NCBI RefSeq assembly: GCF_009917485.1
Contig: NZ_QZDT01000001.1
Span: 248,001 to 312,000 of the forward strand
Source: Parablautia muri
Lineage (GTDB): Bacteria; Bacillota; Clostridia; Lachnospirales; Lachnospiraceae
Length of the DNA: 64,000 nt
Reading direction: 5' to 3'
Part shown: positions 25,574-34,161 of the stretch, piece by piece
Layout of the letters: every line of letters starts with the position of its first letter
How positions within the stretch are numbered: position 1 is the first letter of the stretch
Made by a program: the position numbers and the translations under genes
The notes under the pieces: model-generated
What the model was told of the DNA's origin: nothing
What the model saw: the letters and a program-made list of their open reading frames with translations, nothing else
Database searches by the model: none

Positions 25574-28500
25574 ATGAGAGTATTAACGGCGCCCTTGGAG
25601 GAGCTGGGAGAATTTGTGGAAATAAAAGACAGGCTGCAAAAAAAGACGGGCTGTGTATCCTTAACGGGCTGTGTGGAATCTCAAAAACTTCATATGGTAT
25701 ACGGACTGGGCGATGGGTTTAAAAACAAGCTCATTGTTACTTTTAGCGATTTGCGGGTGAAGGATCTGATGGAAGACTATCGCTTTTATGATAGAAATGT
25801 ACTTGCATATCCGGCAAAAGATTTGATTTTTTATCAGGCGGATATCCACGGCAATCAGCTTATGACGGAGCGGATTAAGTGTCTTAGACGTATGCTGGAG
25901 GGAAAGCCCGTTACAGTGATTACTACCTTTAGCAGTTTAATGGCGCCCCAGATTCCCATAGATGAATGGAAACGGCACCTGCTTTCCATTCATGGGAAAA
26001 GTTCCATGGATGAAAAGAAGCTGGCAGCACGCCTTGTTGAGATGGGGTATGAGAAAAATTATCAGGTGGAGGCGCCAGGACAGTTTAGTATAAGAGGCGG
26101 CATTGTAGATATTTTTGATTTGACAGAGGAAAACCCTTATCGAATCGAGCTGTGGGGAGATGAGGTGGAGTCTATCCGCAGCTTTGATGTTTTGAGCCAG
26201 AGATCCATAGAGAAGCTTTCCGGTATTACGGTTTATCCGGCAGGGGAAATGCTTCTTTCCGGCGACCGATTAAAAAAGGGTATGGAAAAAATAGAAAAAG
26301 AAGGGAAGAACTTTGCAGGAAAACTGAGGGAGGAATTCCATACAGAGGAAGCCTATAGGGTGGAGAGCCAAATAAAAGAGCTAAAGGAACAGGTTTATGA
26401 ATTTCAAAATCTGATGAATTTAGACGCTTATGTACATTATTTTTATGAGAATACCGTTTCCTTTTTAGAGTTGTTTGACAGGCTTAAGACCTGTGTTTTT
26501 GTGGATGAGCCTGCAAGGGTCAGGGAGCATGCGGATGCAGTGGAATTAGAGTTTCGCGAAAGTATGATGCACCGTGTGGAGAAGGGATATATTCTTCCTG
26601 GGCAGATGAAACTCTTATATGGTGCGGATGAGGTGGCGGCAAAGCTGCAGCAGGGACATGTTGCAGCGCTAGCCTCGCTGGATATGAAAACTTCTCTATT
26701 GAAAGCAGAGCGAAAGGCGGATATTTCTGTCAAAAGTATTTCTTCTTATAATAACAGTTTTGAAGCTCTGGTACAGGATTTAAGGCGTTACAAAAAGAAT
26801 GGGTACAAAATCTTGCTTTTATCCGGTTCTAGGACAAGAGCCGAGCGGCTTGCCAAGGATTTACAGGAGGAGGAAATCAGCGCCTTTTATACGGAGGATC
26901 CGGACAGGGAGCTTAAGCCAGGAGAACTTATGACTTTTTATGGCAGAGTGATGAAGGGGTTTGAATATCCACTGCTTAAATTTGTGGTCATTTCGGAAAG
27001 TGATATTTTCGGCGCGGAGAAGAAGAAGAAAAAGAGAAAGAAGGTTTATGAAGGACAAAAAATTCATGATTTTAATGAACTTAAGGTGGGAGATTATGTA
27101 GTGCATGAAAATCATGGATTGGGTATTTATAAAGGTATTGAGAAGGTAGAGGTTGAGAAAGTTGTAAAGGATTATATTAAGATTGAATACCGTGATGGGG
27201 GAAACCTTTATGTGCTGGCAACGGGGCTGGACGTGATTCAAAAATATGCCTCAGCAGATGCAAGGCGTCCTAAGCTAAATAAGCTGGGCACTTTAGAATG
27301 GAGCCGTACCAAAAGCAAGGTCCGGGAGGCTGCCGGAGAGGTGGCACGGGATTTGGTGGAGCTCTATGCCGCCCGGCAGCAGCAGAACGGATTCCAGTTT
27401 GGAAAAGATACGGTATGGCAGCGGGAATTTGAGGAGCTGTTTCCCTTTGAGGAGACAGAGGACCAGATTGCGGCTATTGAAGCAACCAAAAAAGATATGG
27501 AGAGCAATAAAATTATGGACCGCCTGATTTGTGGGGATGTGGGCTATGGCAAAACAGAGATTGCCATACGGGCCGCTTTTAAAGCAATTCAGGAGGGAAA
27601 GCAGGTGGTTTATCTGGTGCCAACCACAATTCTTGCCCAGCAGCATTACAGTACCTTTCTTCAAAGGATGAAAGATTTTCCTGTCCGTGTAGACCTGCTC
27701 TCAAGGTTTCGGACCAGCGCTGAGCAAAAAAAGACGGTGGAGGACTTAAGAAAAGGGCTGGTGGACATAGTAATCGGTACCCACAGGGTTTTATCAGCGG
27801 ATGTAGTTTATAAGGATTTAGGGTTGCTCATCATTGATGAGGAACAGCGGTTTGGCGTTATCCACAAAGAAAAGATTAAAAAGATGAAAGAGAATGTGGA
27901 TGTACTGACGCTGACGGCAACTCCTATTCCCAGAACCCTCCATATGAGTCTTGTGGGTATCCGTGATATGAGTGTATTGGAGGAGGCACCTGGGGATAGG
28001 GTTCCGATTCAAACTTATGTGATGGAATACAATGAGGAGATGGTCAGGGAGGCCATAGTCCGGGAACTGTCCCGAAATGGTCAGGTGTATTATGTTTACA
28101 ACAGAGTCAATCATATTGCGGATATAGCAGCATCTATCCAGCAGCTTGTGCCGGAGGCGGTGGTGGCCTTTGCCCATGGGCAGATGAAGGAGCGGGAGCT
28201 GGAGAGGATTATGTATGATTTTATCAATGGAGAGATTGACGTGCTGGTGTCCACTACGATTATAGAAACCGGTCTGGATATCTCCAACGTAAACACCATG
28301 ATTATCCATGATTCCGATACAATGGGACTTTCCCAGCTGTATCAGCTCAGGGGAAGGGTAGGGCGAAGCAATCGCACGGCTTATGCCTTTCTGATGTATA
28401 AAAGGGATAAAATGTTAAAGGAGATAGCGGAAAAAAGATTATCCGCTATTAAAGAGTTTACGGATTTGGGAAGTGGATTTAAAATTGCCATGCGGGATCT

Positions 28501-29107
28501 GGAAATCCGCGGTGCAGGCAATCTGCTAGGGGCTAAGCAACATGGACATATGCAGGCTGTGGGATATGATTTATACTGTAAAATGTTAAATGAGTCGGTA
28601 AAAAGCCTCAAAGGTATCTCCATGGCGGAGGATTTTAACACTACCGTGGACATGGATGTGGATGCCTTTATTCCGCCTGCCTATATTGTAAACGAGGTGC
28701 AGAAGCTGGATATTTATAAGCGGATTGCAGGAATTGAAAACAGAAATGAACGTGATGATATGCGGGAGGAACTGCTGGATCGATTTGGCGAGATTCCGGC
28801 CCCTGTAGAAAATCTTCTGCGGATTGCTATGATAAGGGTAAATGCCCATAAGCTCTATATGACGGAGGTTAAGGGAAAGAACGGTGAGATTCAGTTTACT
28901 TTGAAAGCGGATGCAGACATAGTTCCCGAAGGAATACCGAAAGTGCTAAAACGGCATGAAAAGTTATCTTTTAGTGCAAAGGGAACGCCCTTTTTTCTGT
29001 TCCGTTATAAGAAATGCGGCATGGTGGAACGGGATGCACAGATGCTCTTAAGCTTTACGGAGGATTTGCTTTTTTCCATGGAGAAGGATCTGTTATTGCC
29101 TGAATAA
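25574..29107 (+). CDS. mfd: Transcription-repair coupling factor
   Basis: 1177 residues. The N-terminal UvrB-like part includes GGIVDIFDLTEENPYRIELWG. The RNA-polymerase-interacting region follows (GDYVVHENHGLGIYKGIEKV). The RecG-like translocase has Walker A GDVGYGKTE near residue 653 and DEEQRFG near 754. Further motifs (TTIIETGLDISN, QLRGRVGRSN) and a C-terminal TRCF domain complete it. Mfd dislodges RNA polymerase stalled at lesions and recruits UvrA. The length is normal and the frame intact. No sporulation gene such as spoVT follows, unlike in Bacillus. Confidence 0.97.
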   Translation: MRVLTAPLEELGEFVEIKDRLQKKTGCVSLTGCVESQKLHMVYGLGDGFKNKLIVTFSDLRVKDLMEDYRFYDRNVLAYPAKDLIFYQADIHGNQLMTERIKCLRRMLEGKPVTVITTFSSLMAPQIPIDEWKRHLLSIHGKSSMDEKKLAARLVEMGYEKNYQVEAPGQFSIRGGIVDIFDLTEENPYRIELWGDEVESIRSFDVLSQRSIEKLSGITVYPAGEMLLSGDRLKKGMEKIEKEGKNFAGKLREEFHTEEAYRVESQIKELKEQVYEFQNLMNLDAYVHYFYENTVSFLELFDRLKTCVFVDEPARVREHADAVELEFRESMMHRVEKGYILPGQMKLLYGADEVAAKLQQGHVAALASLDMKTSLLKAERKADISVKSISSYNNSFEALVQDLRRYKKNGYKILLLSGSRTRAERLAKDLQEEEISAFYTEDPDRELKPGELMTFYGRVMKGFEYPLLKFVVISESDIFGAEKKKKKRKKVYEGQKIHDFNELKVGDYVVHENHGLGIYKGIEKVEVEKVVKDYIKIEYRDGGNLYVLATGLDVIQKYASADARRPKLNKLGTLEWSRTKSKVREAAGEVARDLVELYAARQQQNGFQFGKDTVWQREFEELFPFEETEDQIAAIEATKKDMESNKIMDRLICGDVGYGKTEIAIRAAFKAIQEGKQVVYLVPTTILAQQHYSTFLQRMKDFPVRVDLLSRFRTSAEQKKTVEDLRKGLVDIVIGTHRVLSADVVYKDLGLLIIDEEQRFGVIHKEKIKKMKENVDVLTLTATPIPRTLHMSLVGIRDMSVLEEAPGDRVPIQTYVMEYNEEMVREAIVRELSRNGQVYYVYNRVNHIADIAASIQQLVPEAVVAFAHGQMKERELERIMYDFINGEIDVLVSTTIIETGLDISNVNTMIIHDSDTMGLSQLYQLRGRVGRSNRTAYAFLMYKRDKMLKEIAEKRLSAIKEFTDLGSGFKIAMRDLEIRGAGNLLGAKQHGHMQAVGYDLYCKMLNESVKSLKGISMAEDFNTTVDMDVDAFIPPAYIVNEVQKLDIYKRIAGIENRNERDDMREELLDRFGEIPAPVENLLRIAMIRVNAHKLYMTEVKGKNGEIQFTLKADADIVPEGIPKVLKRHEKLSFSAKGTPFFLFRYKKCGMVERDAQMLLSFTEDLLFSMEKDLLLPE

Positions 29108-29112
29108 AGAAT

Positions 29113-29162
29113 CAGGTAATTGTGAATTGATAAACCAGTTGGATCGGTTTCACAATTACCTG
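29113..29162. terminator. Bidirectional terminator-like stem between mfd and nahK
   Basis: CAGGTAATTGTGAA (29113-29126) pairs perfectly with TTCACAATTACCTG (29149-29162), 14 bp, with a 22-base loop in which AACC can pair with GGTT. It lies between convergent genes. There is no clear T-tract, so it may act mainly as an mRNA 3' end structure. Confidence 0.6.
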
Positions 29163-29187
29163 TTGGCTTATAAATCATTTAAGGCTG

Positions 29188-30318
29188 TCATTGATAAAGG
29201 GCGTCCTGTTTTTGGACAATTTCATTCAGTTTTGCCCACTTTTTTTCCATATCCGCGACCAGTTTAAACTGCGTCCTGGCCCGTTCTAGATTATGGTTTT
29301 CCCTGTGGATTTTGAAATAAACATCCCCTTCCAGGTAATCGGCCAAAAACCGTATGCCACACTCAAAGGTCATCAATTTAGCGCCCATGGGGAGCATTTC
29401 AATTTCTTTTTTTGTCAGGCTGCCGGCGCACCCCTTTAGAAAACCGTTGACAAAAGCTTCGAATAAAGACAGGTCAATTTCGATTTTGTCTAAGTCTGTT
29501 TCATCCTCTGCCCCGGTGCTGGCGCCAAAGCGGATGGAATCTCCGAAGTCATAGAGGGAAAGACCGGGCATGACCGTATCCAAATCAATGATGCACAGAG
29601 CTTTTTTTGTATCCTTGTCAAACAGGATATTGTTCAGCTTGGTATCATTGTGGGTTACTCTAAGAGGCAGCATCCCATTTTCCAAAAGCTCTGTCAGGAT
29701 AGAAATATCTGCCTCCCGTGCAAGGGCAAAGGCAATCTCGGGCTTTGCATAAGCACATCTTCCAAGAGCGTCTTTTTCCACTGCTTTTTTAAAATCAAGA
29801 AAGCGGGAAGGCGTATTGTGGAAATTGGGAATCGTCTCATGGAGCGTATGGGCGGGATAGTCCGCCAACATTTTCTGAAAATTGCCAAATGCCACAGCAC
29901 TGTCATAAAAATCCTTTGTGCTTTCCACCTTCTCAAGGCAGAGCGTGTTTTCTATAAACAGGAACATCCTCCAGCAATTCTGATGCTCATCCTCATAATA
30001 GCTGGCGCCATTTTTTGTTTTCACCACATTTAAGGTTTCCCTGTCGGGATTACCGCCCTGTGAGGCTATAAGTTTTCTCAGGTATTCGGTGACATTTACC
30101 ATATTTTCCATGAGAAGCTTTGGCTGCTTAAAGACAGAACGGTTCATCCTTTGGAGGATATAGTGTTTTTTTTGCCCGCCGGATAGCGCATAGGTAAGCA
30201 AAAAGGTATCGTTAATATGACCGTTTCCATAAGGCTTTTTTTCTATAAGGCTGCCGCCTAGCGCAAACTGTGCAATTGCTTTATTTATTTTATCATAAAC
30301 AGTATTTTTATTATCCAT
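29188..30318 (-). CDS. nahK: N-acetylhexosamine 1-kinase
   Basis: 376-residue kinase of the aminoglycoside-phosphotransferase fold. The catalytic loop is VTHNDTKLNNILFD near residue 221 and the metal-binding IDLDTVMPGLSLYDFGDSIR near 242. The N terminus has ALGGSLIEKKPYGNGHINDT, the NahK-type glycine loop. NahK phosphorylates GlcNAc or GalNAc at C1 to feed the GNB/LNB pathway. The assignment rests on fold plus position 118 bases downstream of the GH112 phosphorylase, as in bifidobacterial lnpA-lnpB. Its ribosome site AAGAATGGAGG is shared with the two upstream minus-strand genes. Confidence 0.88.
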   Translation of the reverse strand: MDNKNTVYDKINKAIAQFALGGSLIEKKPYGNGHINDTFLLTYALSGGQKKHYILQRMNRSVFKQPKLLMENMVNVTEYLRKLIASQGGNPDRETLNVVKTKNGASYYEDEHQNCWRMFLFIENTLCLEKVESTKDFYDSAVAFGNFQKMLADYPAHTLHETIPNFHNTPSRFLDFKKAVEKDALGRCAYAKPEIAFALAREADISILTELLENGMLPLRVTHNDTKLNNILFDKDTKKALCIIDLDTVMPGLSLYDFGDSIRFGASTGAEDETDLDKIEIDLSLFEAFVNGFLKGCAGSLTKKEIEMLPMGAKLMTFECGIRFLADYLEGDVYFKIHRENHNLERARTQFKLVADMEKKWAKLNEIVQKQDALYQ

Positions 30319-30436
30319 AGATAACCTCCATTCTTACGATGTTTGCGGATTGGGGCTTAATTTAATTAAAAATTTTATCCATCGCTTCTTACGTGGCAAA
30401 TCATGCACAAATTTGGACGCCAGCGGTTTCAGGGAC

Positions 30437-32596
30437 TTATAAGTTTTCCCAGCGCATTTCCATGGGCGCCAAATCAAGCTGCTTTTTCAGCTGGCCGTTT
30501 ACATAAAGAACGGTCTTTTTTGGCTCTTTGGAGTTATTAATAACCGCAATTTTTCCGGTTTTCTCGAAGACTACCAGCTCGGTGTCAACATTCGTAACAT
30601 AGTATTTTTTCATTTCCCCTTCCTGGTGGGCGGCATAATAAATAGCGCGCAGCAGGATGCGGCAGTTTTGAGGAGAATAAGGGAGGCCTGAAAAATAAAC
30701 GCTTCTTCCTTTTCCGTAAGCATTGACCACCAGACGGCTATATTTTCCGTCCATGTTTAAAATCTGATAATTTTCACCCTGAGCGTAAATACGGCTCTTG
30801 CCTTCCCCAAAATCTATTTCCCCGGGGGTATCCTCTAAAATAAAGTGATTGCTGTTTAATTCATTATATTTATCAGTGCTCATGGAAAAGCCAAGCTCTC
30901 TGTCCACACCCAGCACATCGCTGAGCTGGAAAAAGCGTCCCTGATACTGGCAGGCGCTGGGCTCGCCTACGCCGATAAAACCGCCGCCCTGGTCCACAAA
31001 CCTGCGGATGGCACAAACAACTCTTTCATCTTGCCAATTCTCAGCGCCGCTCCAGGAGGTATAAGCATCACCGGCGTTGATGATTACCTTGATATCAGGA
31101 TCAAGGCCTTCCCGCACCTGGTCAAAGGTGATAAATTCCACATCCACAGGCATTCCGCTAAGGCACTCAATAACGCCCACATAAGAATAAATTTCCCGGT
31201 ACCAGAGGGCATGGTGAACCTGGTTCGCCATCCATCTGCGCAGATTGCCCCAACAGTTTAAAATGCCTACCTTAAAAGGAGCAGTGTAGGCTTTTGTATC
31301 CTGCATATTTGCATGAATCTCACGGAATTCATTTACAACCTTTTGTACTTGCTCGATAAAACTTGGCCATTCGGCCGCAAGCTTCAAATATCCACCGTAA
31401 CCGATTCGGTCTAAAGGAGAGCGCAAAATAGCGCGCCTTGCCTTCATCCAGTTATCCTGGGCCCCCCCAATAGGATCGCCCCCTTCGGTGAAAACATCAG
31501 GGAAAAAGTAGGGCAAAAGCCTTCCTTCTGTGTATTTCACCCCTTTTATATCAGAAATCATGCGCAAAGTAACACCATCTCCAACAGAGCCAACTACAGC
31601 ATCCAGCCCAATATTTGCAAAATATTTTCCAAAGGGCTCCGTTCCAATCCAATGATCTCCCAAAAACATCATGGCTTCCTTGCCGTAGCTGTGGACGATG
31701 TCTACCAGCTCCTTTGCAAGCTTGCTTACTTCAATTTGCTGAAACTCAATAAAATCCAGAAATTCTTTGGATGGAACTCTGAAAATAGAGTTGTGGTAGC
31801 CCTGATCGACAATAAATTCAGGACGGAATTTATAGCCCGCCCATTTTTCAAATTGTTCTAAAATATAAGGGCTGACGCTGGCGCTGTAACCAAACCATTC
31901 CACAAATTTTTCACGCTTTTTGTCATCAAAGGTCAGTGTAAACTGGTGAAAAAAAGTAGTAAAACGGACCACATCCACTTTAGGATTTTCCTCGCACCAT
32001 TTTTTTAGTTTCTCTTTTACATAAGCCTGGGTTTTGGGCTGCCTTACGTCATAAGTAAGCTGATGTGGTGCATCCTTCCAGTCGTTGGTAATGAAGTTAT
32101 ACATATGCACCGGATCCCAGATAAGGAAAGCAAGGAAACTAACCGTATACTGATGATAAGGAATTGTTTCAATGACAACCTCCCCGGAGGCTTCATCATA
32201 TTCCCACTGATCCGCAGGAACAATTTCACCCGTAGTCCTGTCTATTACTTCCCACCAGCGTTTCGGAGAATCAATGGTATTCACCTTAAGCTGCTGTGTA
32301 TGAAAGCCCTTCATAAGTTCAATCCGCAGTTGGGTGTCTTTTGCAGTAATCCGGTCGCTGATTAAGTATTCCTGTTGAATTTCCTCCGGGTTTTTCATGG
32401 CCCAGTCATTGTCTTTTCGCGTTGTGTAATAGGTGGCATATATCTTGGCATTCTGGTCAAGAAGCTCCTGCGGCATTAAGGTTCCGTCACAATCCCTCAA
32501 AGCATCCGCCCCCAACAGTTCCTTTAAACGTATGGTTTCATCAATCATGTCCAAATCAGTGGGAAGCGTCAGCCTCCCCGTAGTTTCTAAATGCAT
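30437..32596 (-). CDS. lnpA: 1,3-beta-galactosyl-N-acetylhexosamine phosphorylase (GH112)
   Basis: 719-residue cytosolic phosphorylase that splits galacto-N-biose/lacto-N-biose with phosphate into galactose 1-phosphate and GalNAc/GlcNAc. Family segments are GRLTLPTDLDMIDETIRL at the N terminus, VVRFTTFFHQFTLTF in the barrel, and GGDPIGGAQDNWMKARRAIL. It has no signal peptide, so the disaccharide must be imported; no cognate sugar transporter is in the window. Some clostridial GH112 enzymes act instead on galactosyl-rhamnose, but the adjacent N-acetylhexosamine kinase argues for the HexNAc substrate. This is a typical tool for using mucin or milk glycans. TTAAG direct repeats lie upstream. Confidence 0.93.
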   Translation of the reverse strand: MHLETTGRLTLPTDLDMIDETIRLKELLGADALRDCDGTLMPQELLDQNAKIYATYYTTRKDNDWAMKNPEEIQQEYLISDRITAKDTQLRIELMKGFHTQQLKVNTIDSPKRWWEVIDRTTGEIVPADQWEYDEASGEVVIETIPYHQYTVSFLAFLIWDPVHMYNFITNDWKDAPHQLTYDVRQPKTQAYVKEKLKKWCEENPKVDVVRFTTFFHQFTLTFDDKKREKFVEWFGYSASVSPYILEQFEKWAGYKFRPEFIVDQGYHNSIFRVPSKEFLDFIEFQQIEVSKLAKELVDIVHSYGKEAMMFLGDHWIGTEPFGKYFANIGLDAVVGSVGDGVTLRMISDIKGVKYTEGRLLPYFFPDVFTEGGDPIGGAQDNWMKARRAILRSPLDRIGYGGYLKLAAEWPSFIEQVQKVVNEFREIHANMQDTKAYTAPFKVGILNCWGNLRRWMANQVHHALWYREIYSYVGVIECLSGMPVDVEFITFDQVREGLDPDIKVIINAGDAYTSWSGAENWQDERVVCAIRRFVDQGGGFIGVGEPSACQYQGRFFQLSDVLGVDRELGFSMSTDKYNELNSNHFILEDTPGEIDFGEGKSRIYAQGENYQILNMDGKYSRLVVNAYGKGRSVYFSGLPYSPQNCRILLRAIYYAAHQEGEMKKYYVTNVDTELVVFEKTGKIAVINNSKEPKKTVLYVNGQLKKQLDLAPMEMRWENL

Positions 32597-32641
32597 TGTA
32601 ACCCTCCATTCTTGCTGATGCCTTTGCTTGCTCCATTTTAT

Positions 32642-32658
32642 CTTAAGTATATCTTAAT
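32642..32658 (-). promoter_or_regulatory. TTAAG direct-repeat site upstream of lnpA
   Basis: On the minus strand the sequence reads TTAAGATATAC followed by TTAAGATA, so two TTAAG half-sites (32653-32657 and 32642-32646) are exactly 11 bp apart on the same DNA face. This is the geometry of OmpR/PhoB-family response regulators and resembles the streptococcal CiaR box TTTAAG-N5-TTTAAG. It lies about 45-60 bp before the lnpA start, overlapping possible -10 sequences TATACT or TAAAAT. Confidence 0.45.
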
Positions 32659-32683
32659 CTTTGCCATAAGGCTATAACGAAAC

Positions 32684-32744
32684 AAAAAAATCTTAAAAAG
32701 AGGAGACAATGATGGATACCATTCCTTGTCTCCTCTTTTTAAGA
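32684..32744 (-). terminator. Intrinsic terminator of the SGNH hydrolase gene
   Basis: TCTTAAAAAGAGGAGACAA (32691-32709) pairs perfectly with the 19-base arm at 32726-32744. Within the loop ATGG can pair with CCAT. On the minus strand seven T follow (32684-32690). It isolates the SGNH gene from lnpA, which therefore needs its own promoter. Confidence 0.9.
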
Positions 32745-32772
32745 TAAGCCCCAATTTTAAAGAAAGCCCTCT

Positions 32773-33825
32773 TTAATTATTTTTTGTCTTATCATAATCA
32801 AGTATCATTTTGGCAAGTGCATCTGCGTACAGCTGCCTGCCGGAATCTGACAGATGGACACCATCTTCCAGATATTCATCGGCCGTGTAGCCGTCAATTC
32901 CTAAATCTTCATAAGCATTAAAAAACAGGGCGTTTTGTGATTTTGCCACGTACTGGCAAATACCTGCATAGTTAAAGAGTGTTCCCTGCCCATTGTTGAC
33001 ACTGTTTCCATCTCCAATCATCCAGGTTCCATCAAAAAAACGGGCATATGCTGGTGAGCAGAGAATTATCGTGGCATCAGGTGCCACCGCCTTCAAAGTC
33101 ATAGCCGCATATCTTAGCGCTCCGGCATAAGTTTTTAAATTAAACACTTCCCCTTCACTGTCTAATGGAACGGAGCTGAAAAAATCATTGGTTCCATATT
33201 CAACAATAAAATAATCTGTGTTTGTGAAATCAACGTTGGGATTATCTAATATCTTTTTTACCTCATCGTTGACAAAAATATCCGTAGGTATTTCTCGGGC
33301 GATAGCTTTAACTACCCCAACAAGGCTTCTTGAGGCCCATTCCTCGGTGCCAAGAGGGTCATCAGCGTCAACTGCAGCACATGTTCCCCCGATGGCTAAA
33401 TTATACACATCAGCTTCACATTGGACTGCCGTGCGATAGGGAATTCCTGTTCCATCCCGATACGTGTCAAAAATACTGTCTCCTAGAAACACCAGCTGCA
33501 GGTTATTACCCTGAGGTTCAACCGGGTCTTCGTGGGTGACGACCTGTTCCTGTGCCGGCTCTGTTATCAGACTCATGTCAGGCGTTAAATTTTCAGGTGG
33601 GGCAGTTTGCTTAGGTGTATTCATTGGTTCAGGCGTCTGGGTTGTCTTTGGCGTTGATTTTTCCTTTTCCAGAACCTCGCCTGTTTCCGTTAAAATAACG
33701 TTATCAGATGATAATTGTTCATCTTTACTATCTTCAGCTTTTACAGCACATCCGGACAGTGTCAAAACCAAAAGTGATACTGCTCCTAATAAGCTTGTTA
33801 TTTTTAATAATTTTTTATTTCTCAT
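32773..33825 (-). CDS. SGNH/GDSL-type esterase lipoprotein
   Basis: 350 residues. The lipobox LTLSGC places the lipidated Cys at position 26, so the protein is displayed outside the membrane. A Thr/Pro/Gln/Glu-rich linker of about 75 residues follows (EKSTPKTTQTPEPMNTPKQT), then an SGNH domain with FLGDSIFDTYRDG near residue 112 (nucleophile Ser), YGTNDF (block III) and DGVHLSDSGRQ (Asp-x-x-His). Such enzymes remove acyl groups from polysaccharides or peptidoglycan. The acyltransferase-3 gene immediately upstream on the same strand suggests an acylation/deacylation pair acting on a surface glycan; that pairing is inference. Confidence 0.85.
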   Translation of the reverse strand: MRNKKLLKITSLLGAVSLLVLTLSGCAVKAEDSKDEQLSSDNVILTETGEVLEKEKSTPKTTQTPEPMNTPKQTAPPENLTPDMSLITEPAQEQVVTHEDPVEPQGNNLQLVFLGDSIFDTYRDGTGIPYRTAVQCEADVYNLAIGGTCAAVDADDPLGTEEWASRSLVGVVKAIAREIPTDIFVNDEVKKILDNPNVDFTNTDYFIVEYGTNDFFSSVPLDSEGEVFNLKTYAGALRYAAMTLKAVAPDATIILCSPAYARFFDGTWMIGDGNSVNNGQGTLFNYAGICQYVAKSQNALFFNAYEDLGIDGYTADEYLEDGVHLSDSGRQLYADALAKMILDYDKTKNN

Positions 33826-34161
33826 ACGAATCCTCCATTCTTGCAGGCTATCCGCGAATTATATGTATACGAAGTACACTATGCGCTCATATTTTCAGCA
33901 GCCTGCAGATTTCAGTGCCAGCTCAGACTTTATAGAATTTCTAAATGCTTAGCATAGGATAACATATTATGCGGACAAATACACTTTTATAGACACATCT
34001 TAATTCTTTTTATGTTAACCTTAAAGAATTCTTAATATTATCTGGCTAATACTATTTTATTCCGTATTATTATAAATATTCGTCAGGTTTTCTTTAACGG
34101 TTTTTCTTTTTTGCTCCTTACAAATATATAAGTAAAAACTGCTTAATGTAAATAAATAGAC
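33826..34161 (-). other. 336-base intergenic region upstream of the SGNH gene
   Basis: A+T-rich region without a credible gene. It ends with the ribosome site AAGAATGGAGG before the SGNH start, carries the three TTAAG half-sites at 33999-34035, and has TATAAA on the minus strand at 33986-33991 as a possible -10 box. No hairpin followed by a T-run was found for the upstream acyltransferase gene, so some read-through into the SGNH gene is possible. Confidence 0.6.
33999..34035 (-). promoter_or_regulatory. Three phased TTAAG half-sites upstream of the SGNH gene
   Basis: Read on the minus strand, TTAAG occurs at 34031-34035, 34020-34024 and 33999-34003, at spacings of 11 and 21 bp, all facing the same way. 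The first pair reads ATTAAG-N5-TTTAAG, close to the CiaR-type box. Together with the pair before lnpA this suggests that one response regulator controls both units. Confidence 0.45.
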
